Shown here: positions 9,771 through 23,700 of the stretch, in pieces
How positions within the stretch are numbered: the stretch's first letter is position 1
How the letters are laid out: the number at the start of each line of letters is the position of its first letter
NCBI RefSeq assembly: GCF_932526225.1
Contig: NC_064036.1
Coordinates: forward strand, 10,967,181 to 11,031,180
DNA: 64,000 nt
Direction of reading: 5' to 3'
From: Nematostella vectensis
Taxonomy: Eukaryota > Cnidaria > Anthozoa > Actiniaria > Edwardsiidae
Translations under genes and position numbers: made by a program
Notes under the pieces: generated by a model
The model's input: only the letters and a program-made list of their open reading frames with translations
What the model was told of the DNA's origin: nothing
The model's database searches: none

Positions 9771-11784
9771 TTAAATCCTAGCTGTTGTTGCTGTCGTCCT
9801 CTTCGTCCCTTGACATATGCTCTTGTCTGCATAACGTCAGCGCAGGCTCTTTTTATATGTCGGCGCTTTACTCATCATACTGGTTACGTCGCGTTATGTG
9901 CGGCAGTGCAGGAGTGCCGGAATCTGTTGTTTTTGCGCATTGAAGTGTTGTCTTTAACGGTTACTATACAGTTCCTGTTCTTTTATTTTTATAAAATACA
10001 GTTAAAGATTTCCACGAAGGGATACCTCTAAGGACCAATACTTTCACTCGAGCGAAACAAACATTATTTCTTACTCGATCTTTCGTACCAATGAATGGGT
10101 CATATATTTTTTCCTGGAACTGACAGTTGTCTAAAGGACAGAGGTTCGATAGTCCTATTGTGCGCGATTGTCTAACCTTCTCAATGCTGTGGTAGAAATT
10201 GACAAGAGAGAGAGGGGGCAGTTAACCTTGAGAAACAAGACGAATAGTCGGGCCAGCTCGAAAATGTACGCGAAGGCTAATCGGCACTTCGGCAAATGCA
10301 TAGCAAAGGTGCACCTATTGGTGATGTGGTGCACCTTCCGGAAACCGCGCACATTTAGGTTGAACGTTGATCTACGGGCGTGGTATAAAGACGGTATCTT
10401 GGACAAACACAGGTGCAGTAGACATTGCCAGAAAATCTTTAAGTGATCCGCCAGTGAAGAATAAAGATAACCTCTACATTGCAGCCTTCCTCGTGCGCGC
10501 ACGCTCGAATGTGGAGAAAGATTGAAGCGGCCAGTTCGCCCGCACGAAACAGACACTGCAGTCTACCCTCCACCGGTATGCTCCATCTTGAGCCAATAAA
10601 ACGCAGAAAATACCACAGCTAATCCGAACACTGCCACAGACCCCGTCATTAATAAAGATTCGATCTTGTAATGAGCTTAATGTCGTTCTTTTGTTGTCTG
10701 TTGCTTAGGGGGGGGGGGGGGGGGGTCGGGGCAAGCATGAGCTAACGAAGTCTGTCGACGTCACAGATACTAGAAACAAGAAGAGAAGCACAGTAACAAC
10801 GCATTTAGACATAGCGCATTCTCGGTACATTGTACGTCACAGCTATCGTCAACAGAGGCGAGGGTCACAGCTTCTAAGTCTTTAAATAAAGATGTTTTCT
10901 TTTTATCAGTAATAACTTGAAGTGCATCAATAAATGCGATCACCGACTGTGACGAAATTGGCTTGTGACAACCGATGAAAACTGATTTTATTTTCTCTTG
11001 AACTCGCGCAAGCAACAACAAAAGAAATAAACGATTTCAACAGCGACTAAAGAGGATTATCGAGAAATCACGCCAGAGGAAAGAAAAGATGTATTTGCTT
11101 TAATTAATGTTTACTCGGATAAATGATTCTATTGATAAAATGATGAACCTAACTAAACAGTGGACGTTTATTTTATGCCATTTCTCACACCAAATCGGCT
11201 GTATCGGTTACCATTTATAGAGGTGCTAGTTCCACTTGTACTATGTCGTATTGATGAACAGCTAGATAACAAAACTACGACGCCTCCCCACCCAGGAAAT
11301 GCCATTCAATAGCCCAACTGCTGATTTATATATTTTTTAATTAAAAGTTTGGTTACTTTGTTTTGCACACCAGCTATTCACACAAAAACTTGGTCATAAC
11401 AGTTTACGTAAGCGCTATGCTGTCCGCGGAGATTCGGAATCAGACCCTCAGCTAGTCACCGAATTCAAAAAAAACTTCACAAACCCGCCAGGATTCCCCA
11501 ATCTACATTATTTACTACGCAAGCAGCATCGACCACATCCAAAATATTCGGGTTCTTCAAATTCTTGAAAATTTTGCCCCGTAGGTGTGGGGCCATTGTT
11601 CCGACGACCAATCATAGCGCGAAGAGGAATTAATTGTAGTCTTGACCAATCAGGGCTCCGCTCCACCCGAGATGGAATAATTAGCCTTTAGATCCCCGAG
11701 AGGTTTGTGTTTGTGTGATCTCCTGCAGCCCGAATTTTGAAGTGAATTTGTGGGTTTGTTGAAGCTGTTCTCTGAATCGCGAGG
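9771..11784. other. Intergenic region and likely promoter/5' UTR of the PDZ-LIM gene
   Basis: No convincing coding exon was seen. An 18-bp poly-G run lies near 10709-10727. The last ~250 bases become GC-richer and hold a CCAATCAG box near 11645, which fits a promoter for the gene starting at 11785. Frames at 10155-10556 (both strands) have no recognisable features. Confidence 0.4.
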
Positions 11785-14700
11785 ATGGCGGGCCAGGAGT
11801 TTGCATTGGTGCTCGACGGTGGCGGGCCATGGGGCTTCCGACTCAAGGGAGGCAAGGATTTTGGTCAAATACCCACTGTATCTCAGGTAGGGCCACCTTT
11901 TCACGCTGAAAACTTCTGGTTGCATTCGTCAATGGTGTGACTTACGAGCGCCGGGCCTTGCTCGACGATGCTGATGCTTTTGCGCATTTGTCCCTCGGCA
12001 GCTCACGCCTGGTGGAAAGGCAATAACGAATGGTTTGCGCGTGGAGGACCAAATACTCTCGATAAACGGCATGGGCTGCGAGGATATGACTCATATGGAG
12101 GCACAGGAGAGCATCAAGCGTACAGGCAACGCGCTCAGACTTCAGGTCCGCCGGTAAGTGGATTCAACGCGACTCAAATGCGTTAATTTCCCCATGTGTA
12201 AGCACCCGTTTGTCGCTGTTAGAAAGAGCACCTCACTTTGGTTTCCGCTGTCGCTGAGTTTTCTCCTCGATGAGGGTGTGATGTGATTGCAGTTGCTCTT
12301 TTGCTAAGGACAGAGGGGTGACTCGCGGTGCTTACTCCGCCTAAAATCGGCACTAGCTGGCAACATCTATCTACTAGCGTTACATACGCATGGGACATTT
12401 TATAGTGGAATTCTTGCAGGGCGAGCCCAGGATTCATGCTGGCTCAGACTAAAAGGTCGGGCCTTGGCAATCCTATTGCCGTCTTGGAATGCTTGCTTCT
12501 CTAACCAGTTGTAATTCTATCGGGCCAAGCACCTAATGCGCTTATGGCTTCGGCCATCAGACAACCCGGACTACTGTTTGCTTTCTACTGCAGCCTCGCG
12601 AGTCAACAAGCTCGCGGGCAATCCCTTGCAGATTACTCTGCATTAACGAAACAATTGTTTAAAATCAATGCCGACATGATAACAGCGGGAAATATTTCGT
12701 AGACACCTCCGATTCGGACACGAGAAAAATGCACGGATTTATTGACTTATGTTGCCGGTTTGTTTACCTAAAGGCTTTGCTGTAAGCATAGTAAAAATCT
12801 GTATATTATCAAAATCATGAAGGAATGATAGACGGTGTGTAACTGCTGAAGCTTTCGCTATCCTTTGTGCCGTACTCTACGGCGATTAGCTGCTGTAATG
12901 AGCAGAAATTAGCCTCACGCAAGTTTTGTCAAACCTAAGGGACGAAACAGGATGGACCTTTATACTTTTTTGTCAGCTATGAAACCCTGGGGACAATACA
13001 GCTTTGAATAGACCCACTTTGTTATTGTCAAACTGCCTGCTTCAAGTCCTTTGGTTAATGAATGGATGGCATTGAATCGTGTGACGTGTATCTCCTTTTA
13101 CGACTTCACTTATAATTAACCAGTGAGACATTTTTGGAAATTTGTACGATTATTTTCACAAATTTGCAGTATTGCGAAGTAGCTGATTGAATTACAAGAT
13201 GCACCGCAATTTGCCAGCAATTCATCACAAGAGAAGAGATATTATGAAGGTTATGATTTAAGAGATAACACCATGCCGAAATGTCAAGCACTCTTGCTAT
13301 TAAATTTATTTATTATTTAACTCGGCCAAAATATAAAATATTATGAGAAACTTTTAGATAATATCGAATTGTTTAAGGTGCCATATTGCTCGCCCTGTTA
13401 AAAAAATCATTAAAAGTTAAGATGTTTACAAACGTTAGAGGCAGCTAATAAAAAATTCAGGGAATTATGAATGAATGGTTTCCTCGTGGAATTGTGCCAT
13501 TTCGCTTTCAAGTCACAAAGGGGAAAGATAATATGGCATACGCTTTACTTTTGTAATGGCTTTCTTTTATTATTATGGTTTTATTTTCATATCTAATAAA
13601 CATGGTTTGCAAAGCAAGGTATATTCTTCATATAATTAATTATTCTTATTTTCAATTTACATGTCTGGCTGTTTTTTTTTATTTCGTTTAAGTAAAAATG
13701 CATTTTCTTTGAATGAAAGTTTCTAATTGATAACTACAAATGTTCATATTAATATATTATTATGTATACATTCATAAGATATTTTAAGTAAATTACAAGG
13801 TTATGTTTAAAAAATATTTTAATAACTACCAAGACATCATAAAATCAACTTTTTTGCAAAATAGCAGTTTATTTTGTTGCACTCTCAAAAAGTACAAGTA
13901 CAATTAAAATCTCTTCCAAATTGAGCTGGATTATTTTAATGCTTGGGGCTCTATATAGATGTTCAAATCCTTTTAACACATCCGCTATTATGATCCGTAT
14001 AACAGATTATTTTCACTGTTGCTGTTGTTGATTTATAGTCAAACATACTGTCATGACATGACAACTTTGGCCAATTGCTCTCAGGAAAATCTTTGCTAAA
14101 TAAAACCAAATCCTTTTGTATACCAAGTGTTTATGACCAAGGTTTAACTATTTTATGGCATAAATGTAAATATTATGTTTTTGAGTCAATGGTTTAGTCC
14201 TGTCTCACAAAATTCATCTAGAAGTGTGCTTGTTTCATGGTAAAATGCTCACACATACTCGTAAAGAGCACCCCAGGCAAAACGTTTCTGAGTGAAAGAA
14301 CTTACCAAGAGTCCTTTGTCTGTCTTCAGTGGAGCTACAGGAAGCCCTTCAATGTCGCGTAAACCCCTGACAATGACATCAACAACACACTCAGCCGGGG
14401 CAGATCACAAATATAATGCAATTCCCAAGCCGTTTGGAGCAACATCATACCAGGCCCCCGCCCGTCCCCCTGCTGTCCAGGCGGCACCTTCAGTCCGCAT
14501 TGGACCACCCACTGCTAGCAAGCCCCAGCATTACCAACATGGGCCGCCAGCACCACCACCGGCGCCATCATACTCTCAACAACAGTATTCTCACCAACAG
14601 TACTCTCCTCAGCCGCAAGGATATGGGGGAGGCGCCCAGTACAGGTGAGTTAGTATCAAAGTAGCAGTGATAATACAAAAGACCCGTGTGGTTGTGATCT

Positions 14701-17700
14701 TGAACCAGAAGCCTCGTTCAAATACAGAATATTAAACACCAAACACTAGAATTTTACACCTTCAACTCATTGTCCTCGTCGTGCAAAAAGGTCCAAAATA
14801 TTCTTGCTTATTCTAGATATCTAGGAAAGCTGCCGGGTTCTGTTGGATGTCTTTTTTAGTTTTGTTTAGCAGGAACAATAAACTTATAAACTGTGTTTCA
14901 TAAAATACTAGCTAACATGCTGTGTTTGTACTACACTTCTCATGAAAACTGTGTTTGTATTACACAGAGACCAAGTGGATAGTGATGCTGCAATGAGGGC
15001 TAAAAAGAAAGAGATTGAAGATGAGATGCTAGCACAGAGATTTAAGATGAGCATAAGTGATGATGGGGAAGGTATTTGATATTAAGTAGGTTTAGCTGAG
15101 AATAGTTGTAAGAGGTTGAAACACAAAAAAATGTAAAATAAGCAGTGAAATCCTTTGCCAGGGACATGCTGGTAACATGCTGAATTGGCAGGTTGGGCAG
15201 AAGAATGTGAAAGGAGGTGCCTTTCAATAATACTGTGGAAATTTTTAGATTTGAACTGTATTTTTACCATTTAAATTCATCTTTGCTTTAGAAATGTTTT
15301 AACTAGCTTTTGAGATTTTTGTTTTGATCCTATACACATATTACTATTCACTAATTCTAAAAAAACTACTATTACATGTTCAATCCATTTTTGCCTGTAA
15401 TTCAGTGAGTTATGATGGTGATGAGGTTCCCTCTTGGGGTCACCCCCCTGATCCTAATGTGCAGTCCAAGAGTTTCAAGAGACTGATGAAGCACCTGGAG
15501 AAGGCAGAACCTGAGGATGGTAAGAAATGCTTATAACATACAGTAGGCAGAACCTGAAAATGGTAAGAAATGCTTATAACATAGGCAGAACCTGAGGATG
15601 GTAAGAAATGCTTATAACATACAGTAGGCAGAGCCTTATGATGATAAGAAACACTTCTAACATAGGCAGAACCTGAAAATGGTAAGAAATGCTTATAACA
15701 TAGGCAGAACCTGAGAATGGTAAGAAATGCTTATAACATACAGTAGGCAGAGCCTTATGATGATAGGAAACATTTCTAACATAGGCAGAGCCTGATAATG
15801 GTAAGAAACGCTTATAACATAGGCAGAACCTGAAAATGGTAAGAAATGCTTATAACATACAGTAGGCAGAGCCTTATGATGATAAGAAACACTTCTAACA
15901 TAGGCAGAGCCTGATAATGGTAAGAAACGCTTATAACATAGGAAGAACCTGAAAATGGTAAGAAATGCTTATAACATACAGTAGGCAGAGCCTTATGATG
16001 ATAAGAAACACTTCTAACATAGGCAGAGCCTGATAATGGTAAGAAACGCTTATAACATAGGCAGAACCTGAAAATGGTAAGAAATGCTTATATAACATAG
16101 GCAGAACCTGAGAATGGTAAGAAATGCTTATAACATACAGTAGGCAGAGCCTTAGGATGGTACGAAACACTTATAACATAGGCAGAGCCTGATAATGGTA
16201 AGAAATGCTTATAACATAGGCAGAGCCTGAGAATGGTAAGAAACACTGATAACATAGGCAGAGCCTGATGATGGTAAGAAATGCTTATAACATAGGCAGA
16301 GCCTGATGATGGAAAGAAATACTGATAACATAGGCAGAGCCTGATGATGTTAAGAAACACTGATAACATAGGCAGAGCCTGATGATGGTAAGAAATGCTT
16401 ATAACATTGGAAGAGCCTGAGGATGGTAAGAAATACTGATAACATAGGCAGAGCCTGATGATGGAAAGAAACACTGATAACATAGGCAGAGCCTGATGAT
16501 GGTAAGAAATGCTTATACTGTAACATTAGAAGAGCCCGATGATGGAAAGAGATACTGATAACATAGACAGAGCCTGATGATGGTAGGAAACGCTTATAAC
16601 ATAGGCAGAACCTGATGATGGTAAGAAATGCTTATAACATTGGAAGAGCCTGACGATGGAAAGAAACACTGATAACATAGGCAGAACCTGAGGATGGTAA
16701 GAAATGCTTGGCAGGGTACCCCTATTTTGAAAATGTCTCAATAGAAAATAATTTTTTTTAACTAAAAGCGTTTTTTTAGTTTAAGTTCCTAGTAAAACCC
16801 ATATCCTTTTAAAATTGTGTATTGCCTCTTGCTTGAAGTCTACTTGGTATATACCTAATAGATAAGAGAACATGTATTTAATGATAAATTTACTATCTTT
16901 TAACAGACTTGCCTCCCCCTCCCCCTGAGGCCTTCATGCCTGGTGACGAGGATGGCGGCAGCCATGTTCAATCCAAGTCCTTCCAAATGCTCAGCAGAGC
17001 TGTGGACTCTGGAGGTATGGCTAAATGAAACATTTACTGGAGTTGGGAATCACTATAGCTATCTGACTAAGATGACCAAAAGATTACTTTTGTTGCAGTA
17101 GATTAATGAAAAAGTAGAAAACATTTGCTGTAGAAAAAAGGTGGTTCTTGTTTCTGAAAAAAAAGAGAGAACTGTATCTGGTATTAAGCACTAGTCTTTT
17201 AAAACTCCCACCCCCATGGTCCTGGGGAGGTGTGGGGATAACATGGAGGTTTAGAGCACTTTTGAATGAGAATCTGTCTCAAGGGGTGGGGAAATTGAGA
17301 GTTTTTGACTCTAAGACTTGTCCCTACTATGGGGGCTTGGGAACAAATGAATAACATCACAAATGTACTTTGCATAAGTCATGTTAGTTTCTGGTTTGAG
17401 ACTCTTTCATTTCTGTAGCAAGCAATTCCATGTATCAGCGTGTGGCAAGCTGCATGGCAAATTGTGCGAAAACAAATATGACTGATAACTAATGCCAAAT
17501 GAAAATTATTTATTTGTTCATTTTTTTGGTTATTGTTATCTTCATAGCTATTAGTACAAATTTACATATGCTGAAGTGTACTGGCTTTGAAGATAAAGGC
17601 TTTATTTCAGATGTCGGGTAGTTGCCTATAGTTTACATCTGAAGGGGTAGGGGCATTTGATCACAGTTTTGTCCCGAGGGGGTGGGGGCTTTTCTCTGTT

Positions 17701-20700
17701 TTGTACAGGGTCTAATCCCCCACCCTCTCCCGGGAAGTGCATAAGTAACTAGTAATAATTTCTATTCCAATGTTATGAAATGTGCTGCTGGTTAAGTGCA
17801 AAAAGACGAGATGCAAAAGAGAAAACAATAGATATTATGTGCATTGCAGAGGACAAAAGTCGTTGCTTTATCATAAGCAAAACGCAAACTTTTCTTGAAT
17901 GCGATTGAAATGTCGTCTCGACGGTACATCGCTCACGTACAAGACTTGAAAATGTAGAATCTACCGCTAATCTGTGACTAGCATTCCAATATAAACCTAA
18001 ATACCTCATTCTGCCAAATTCCTTGTTATATTCCAAGTCTTTAGGGGTAACCAAGGAGCCTCAAACACTTAGCTGAATGGGTGAATTTACGCCGACCTCA
18101 TCTCGTGCCACCAAAACGCGCGCCATTTTTTCAACTTGCTCTGTTTTAGAGGATTGGGAACTAGAACTCACCACAGGGATCCCTACTCCAAAATCATGGG
18201 ATTTGTGGGCAGGAACGTGATACGGGCGTATAAAAAAAGACACTTTCCTGTCATTATTGATTTCCCAATAATCGTTAACCCGTATGAATTGAATTCCATT
18301 CAACAGAAACCCCGCCAAGCGTATTCAGCCGCGCAGAATCTGACCGTAGCAAGCCTTCTACTACCCCAATGCCCCTCCAAAGACCTCACGCACCCGTGGT
18401 CCGCCCCTCCCATGAACCCCTTCAAGCCCCACCCCCTCCAATGGCTACCAGACCAGGCCAGCCCGCACCTGTTGGTCTCCCTGGAATGGTGAGGATGGAG
18501 CCAGCCAAGCCTCCTCCATCCCAACCCCCATCCCGGGGACCACCTCAGCGAAGCCCTGGGTACCAAGGTAGTCCAGCTCCCCCTGGCCCCTCCCAGGAGA
18601 TCAGGAGGCAACCAGCCAAGCCTCCTCAGCCCCGTGACGGGCCGCGCACGCCTTACTGTGATGCCTGCGGAGAGGAAATTCTGTAAGTATTAATTCCGGT
18701 CTTCGTGAGCATTTTGATTTGACGCCTTAGTTCGGAAGTGTGGCTGGTGGTGCAGGAGCGCGCGAACCCTTCGACTTCCAAAAAATATTTATTGAATAAT
18801 CGACAAAAATTAGACTTTTGGCATATGTATTTCTGCGCGCTCCCTAATTTAATACTTGAATCCACCTGTGCGCAAACGTGAACTAATACCCACTTGTTTG
18901 ACAGTGTGCACTTTATTTTCGAGCAGTGCGATATTAGTTTGCTGCGCAAAAAATGTCCCTGTACCTAGTGCCTCTGCGCTAGGGTCGTGCGCTCATTGTT
19001 TCGCTATCTTATTTTTCTCCAAACAGGGGCCCATTTGTGAGCGCAATCGGGAAGTCGTGGCATCCGGATCACTTCACGTGTGCGGGCTGCGGCGATTCGC
19101 TTCAAAACCAAGGATTTATTGAGGAGGGCGGCAAGCTGTATTGCGAGAAGGATTATAATAAGTTCTTTGCGCCCCATTGCGAGAGCTGCAAGCAGCCCAT
19201 TGTCGGGGTAAGTCACATCTTCAAACAGGGAAGAGAGTTCTTTATATCCTGAGGATCAGGACCTTTCTACTTAAGGTTTTCCCAGGGAAATGCCATGCGC
19301 GTAATGTTATTTTGTTGGAGAGAGGTCCTCGACCACATGACCTGGAACCCAGCCCCTGGCGTTCTTTCGTGTTCCCTGTGGAGGTTTCGGTTGGCCATGC
19401 CTGAATACCACATAAATCCTGAGTAAAAGGCAGGAGACTCTGCTGTCTTTTAACCAGGTTCCATCGCGCTGTTGACTAAAGAGCTGCATGGAGGAGTAGG
19501 GGGGGAGTGCAAAAATCAATTTGACTTGGAAAAACACGAGTTTTATTGTTATGGGAATGCTTCTCGTCAGCACAATAACACGGCACAGCACAGCTATCCC
19601 ACAGGTTTACGATGCACTTGATCGATCACATCGAGTACTTCATGAATGAGCCACTATTTGTGTTGTTCATTTTCATGTACACAATATTCTCACACTCCAC
19701 CCTTTCACTTGCTGGCTTCGTGTGTTTCTTCGTGTATCCATTGACTCTTGTTTCCATAGCAACTCGTGAGGCTTGAGGGGGTTATGGGTAATCTACCATT
19801 GTACATTTGTAGATTGTTTTATAAACTGATATCTGCATGGTTGTTTGTGTATATGATAATAAAGTTAACTTATTTTATTGGTGATTGTAGAATAAAAGTA
19901 ATAAATGTAGATATCTGTTTTTATCCTAAAGGATAAAGATACTGCATGACCGACAGGAACTTTGATATAAAAATGTCCATTTTACAAGTGTTTTTAAAAC
20001 AATTTGTGAGAGTTTCTTTTTCCACAATTCGAAAAACTGTAAAAAAAGGCGCGCAAACGGTGCTCAAACTTTTGAATTCGCTAAGAACCGTTAAGAACAT
20101 TTTCAGCCTTTAAACGGCCCAGCCTTAACTGAAAATTAGATGTTCTTATAGTCTCAAAAAAATATTATAAAAATAAAAATATTGTAAACGCTGTAGACAA
20201 GGAGAAGAGTTATGAGAAATGTGTCTTCAGAGAACATTCCGAACGAAGAGTCACAAGTTCAAGTCAAGTTACGAGCCAAGAGAGCAAGGGACGACGGGAA
20301 GACTTGCATGCGATGAACTCTAACCCCTCCCCTCCCCCCCTCAAGCATGTAGGTGACGCGTGGGCTATCTTCTTGTAACTCTTGTCTCTCTATGTACGCT
20401 AATCACATGCAGCTAAATCTTTACCAAGCACTAACTGCACGTTAAGAGTCTCCGTTGAGCAATGACAAGCACGTTAGTTATTCACGCACTGAGAACACTT
20501 GGTAAACTGCTGATTGATACAAAGTGGCACTCGAAAAGATCTTCACTTGCAAGGTTTTATAAAAGTGTTGCAGAGAAAAAAAAAACATACACGGGCGGTC
20601 GTGTTATATTTGCGTTAAAGTTAAACACCGGCGCATAGCGCAGCCTACTTAGTGCCTACGTAATATTTTCGTAATTCTAAAAGCTATTCGTGCGGTAATG

Positions 20701-23700
20701 ATTGCTCTCTGTCTGCTCAGTAACTAAAGCTTTAGTTAAGAGGCCCTGCGTTTGTTTCTCTTCCAGCCCAAGAGCCTGCATGCTTGTGCTCCCCCAAAAC
20801 CGTCCGTCCCTAAACCATCTTCTGACATATTGCGAGCTATCCGTGAGGGTGGCAAACCGCGGCCCAGGCAGCCCCAAATCAACCCCTCCCTGGCGCTGAA
20901 CAAAGGCGGCGAGAACACCCCCTCGGGGCGTGTCCATTACCCCGTCCATGGAATCGACTACATGCGCCCCATAAGGCGAGACTCAAATGCCTCCTCGCTC
21001 TCCAGTAACAGTCGGAGTAGCTTTGGTGGCGGCGGCGGTGGGAGCCGCGGTGGAAGCCGTAGTGGGAGCGTTAGTGAAGGGGAGGTGGTCATTTCACCAA
21101 AGACCGTTCAGAATTTTGAGCGTCTTCATTACGAGATGGCATACGCGGATCCTGGTGGAGGGTCCATGAAAGACAAAGTTGTACAACTGAAGGAGGAACT
21201 AAGACGCGCTGTGCAGCAAGAGCAAGACGCTAACGACGACAAGGCGGAAGCAAATAAACGTTACCAGTATGCTAAAGGACAAAGCAGTCAGCTCAAGAGG
21301 AAGATCGAAGCCATCGAGGATAGATTGCAGAGGCTAGAATATAAGACTCAGGAAACAAGCGTGCGTTTACACGAGCGCCGCCGAGTGGCCGAGGAATCGA
21401 TCATGAACAAAGAGCGCGCGGAGAGCGACAGCATGGAAGGACTGCGCCAGAAGGATAACATGTTGTACGAGATGTCCGAGTTGAAAGCCGCGAGAGAGAC
21501 CGCACTCCAGCGCCTAGCCGCGGCGTCTCGCAAACAAGTCGCGAAACAAGCCGCGATCCAGAATTACGAGGATCATACGAACGCCATGGAGGCGCGCGCT
21601 AAGGTCCTTCAGGATATGCTCGACATGTACAAACTGCGTATCCAGAATCTGGAAAACAAAACGTCAAGAAAACAGTCGAGGACGGAAGATCAACAATATC
21701 AGATTCAAGTTCTCGGAGACTCGATAGTAGAGCAAAACGAACGATTCCAACGCGCTGAAAAATTGATTCTTCCTCTCAAGATTTACGTCAACCAACTGCA
21801 AGATGCTATTGAAGTAGAGAGAAACCACACAAGACATGTGTCCTACCAACTGTCTAACTACCAGCAACGAGTACGAAGATCAAGTGACAGGGAGGCTCCA
21901 CCCCCTCCTAGGCGCCGCTCCAGTGATAGGGGTATGACCACGCCCACACGCAGGAGGTCCAGCGAGAAGGGTCCTGCATCTCAGAAACCGCAATTTGTTG
22001 TGCAATCAGCAGTAGCCCGTGATCACCAACAACTTCTCTGACAAGTGCAACGTTTGTGTAGAAGGATGGCGGATAAAAAATTTAGTTATAGAAGTAGGTA
22101 GAAAGGATAGAAGACTTTCTAATGATAGGTTAATCTAGATCCTGTATTTTTTTAATTCTTTGATTCTAAAGTGCTGAACCTAGCAAAGAACCAAAACGTT
22201 TTTTTAACCAAATTTGCATTTGTAGTTGATCTGTTGAAAAGGTGATGTAGAGGCTATTTTCTTTTAACTCGAAGTACTATTTATATAACTTTGCGGCGCT
22301 ATTTTTATTATGTTTTGATGATATTTGGTGTCAACAGTTTTTACAATGCAATTATTGTGTGGCTCAATAAATGCAAATTTATAGCATGTAAAGCCTAAAG
22401 CCTATGTGCTCATATTTTTGTGCAACTGTTTCAAGGGCACCCAACGACGAAAATTTCACAACCGGCCTAAAATGATACCGTTTTTATTCGTTTGCAGTCA
22501 TTTGTATACAATATAGAGCTTTCCTAGATATTTTTTATCTGTTCGGATTTGCTAGGCGAAATAACAGCCATCCGAAAAATCTAGTTACTCAACCCGAGGC
22601 ATCCGAAACTGTAATGTCCCTTGTATACTTACTCCCGAAAATACAAGGGTTCCTTTTTTTTAAAGCAAACCCGTAGTTGACCTTGCTTCCGAACAGATAT
22701 TTGACCGAAAATGGTCGTTGGGTGCCCTTGATGTTTAAATTGCATTTTAGCTTGTTGTACAATGCCACTTATATCATAAACCCAGACCCTAGAACCCTTG
22801 GTAGTTCTTAGATTGTACTATATGTTTTAGTTCAGATTGGCTTCTTCAGGCCCTTTTTTGATTTGTGTAAGTTGCCAGGTGTAGAATTTAGCAAAGTGGG
22901 AACCTAATTATCACGTCTGAGGTGCATTCTAGCTTTATTTCTCATGTTTATCTGAAGCTGGTGAAAAGAACAGAGCTATTTTGAATAACTTCAAAATAAA
23001 ATCTAGACCATATTTTTGGATAATTTTAATATTTGTAATAAAAAGTCACTATTTAACGTGAAGATATTTAGGTGACATGGCACAGATTTTTCCTAAGTTG
23101 TGTTTTTCATTCACAACCAAAGAAGAAAGAAATTTAAAAATCTATGCTAATCAAGTGTACATGCTAAAGTAAAATCTATGAACTCCTCTGGCAAATAAAG
23201 GAAATATAAGACTGGAGTGGATGTGCAATTATTGAGCCATATATGGAGCTGAAGAAATGGTGTTAGCCATAGACCAGTATGATTAAAACATTACTTGACT
23301 GACACCACAAGTTGCTGCATACTGGCTATATGGCCCATTGAGCATCTGATAGCTTGTGTCACCGTTCTTTGGAAGCAAAATTTTGTGTCTCATCTCTTCT
23401 AATTTTATCATTCATTATTTTTGGAGAAAATATTGAAGAAAATAATCAGGAAATATTGTCAGGCAAGTTATATTTTTTCCATTTGCCCACCCTTACTATA
23501 GTTCTTATCACTGTCCATATTTTTAAAGGGCATTGGCTGCCATTGGAAGTAATATAACAAAGGCTTTTGTCCAAATTCCTTACACCACACTCCTTTTGCT
23601 CAATTTTTTTTGCATAGTTCTTATCTCAGTCATTTTTTACAGCAATAGTATCTTTCATCATTTTTTTTTTTATGATGCTTATGTCCTAGTTAAAGCAACA

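Noticed and set aside
10155..10556. Overlapping long frames on both strands
   Set aside because: No recognisable domain, no splice context and no support for one strand over the other.
10709..10727. Poly-G run as a possible G-quadruplex regulator
   Set aside because: Mononucleotide runs of this type (also poly-C near 36920, 39990, 43987, 48080) are common in the window and nothing nearby points to a regulatory role.
15931..16741. Minus-strand open frames with repeating ISYHHQALPMLSVFL residues
   Set aside because: They are translations of the splice-site minisatellite; the period of the residues follows the DNA repeat and no independent gene signal is seen.
18150..18336. Candidate PDZ-LIM exon after the acceptor at 18149
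   Set aside because: In the required phase it meets TGA after about 24 codons; the acceptor at 18336 joins in frame instead.
20677..20949. Minus-strand frames opposite the coiled-coil exon
   Set aside because: Antisense shadows of a well-supported plus-strand exon.
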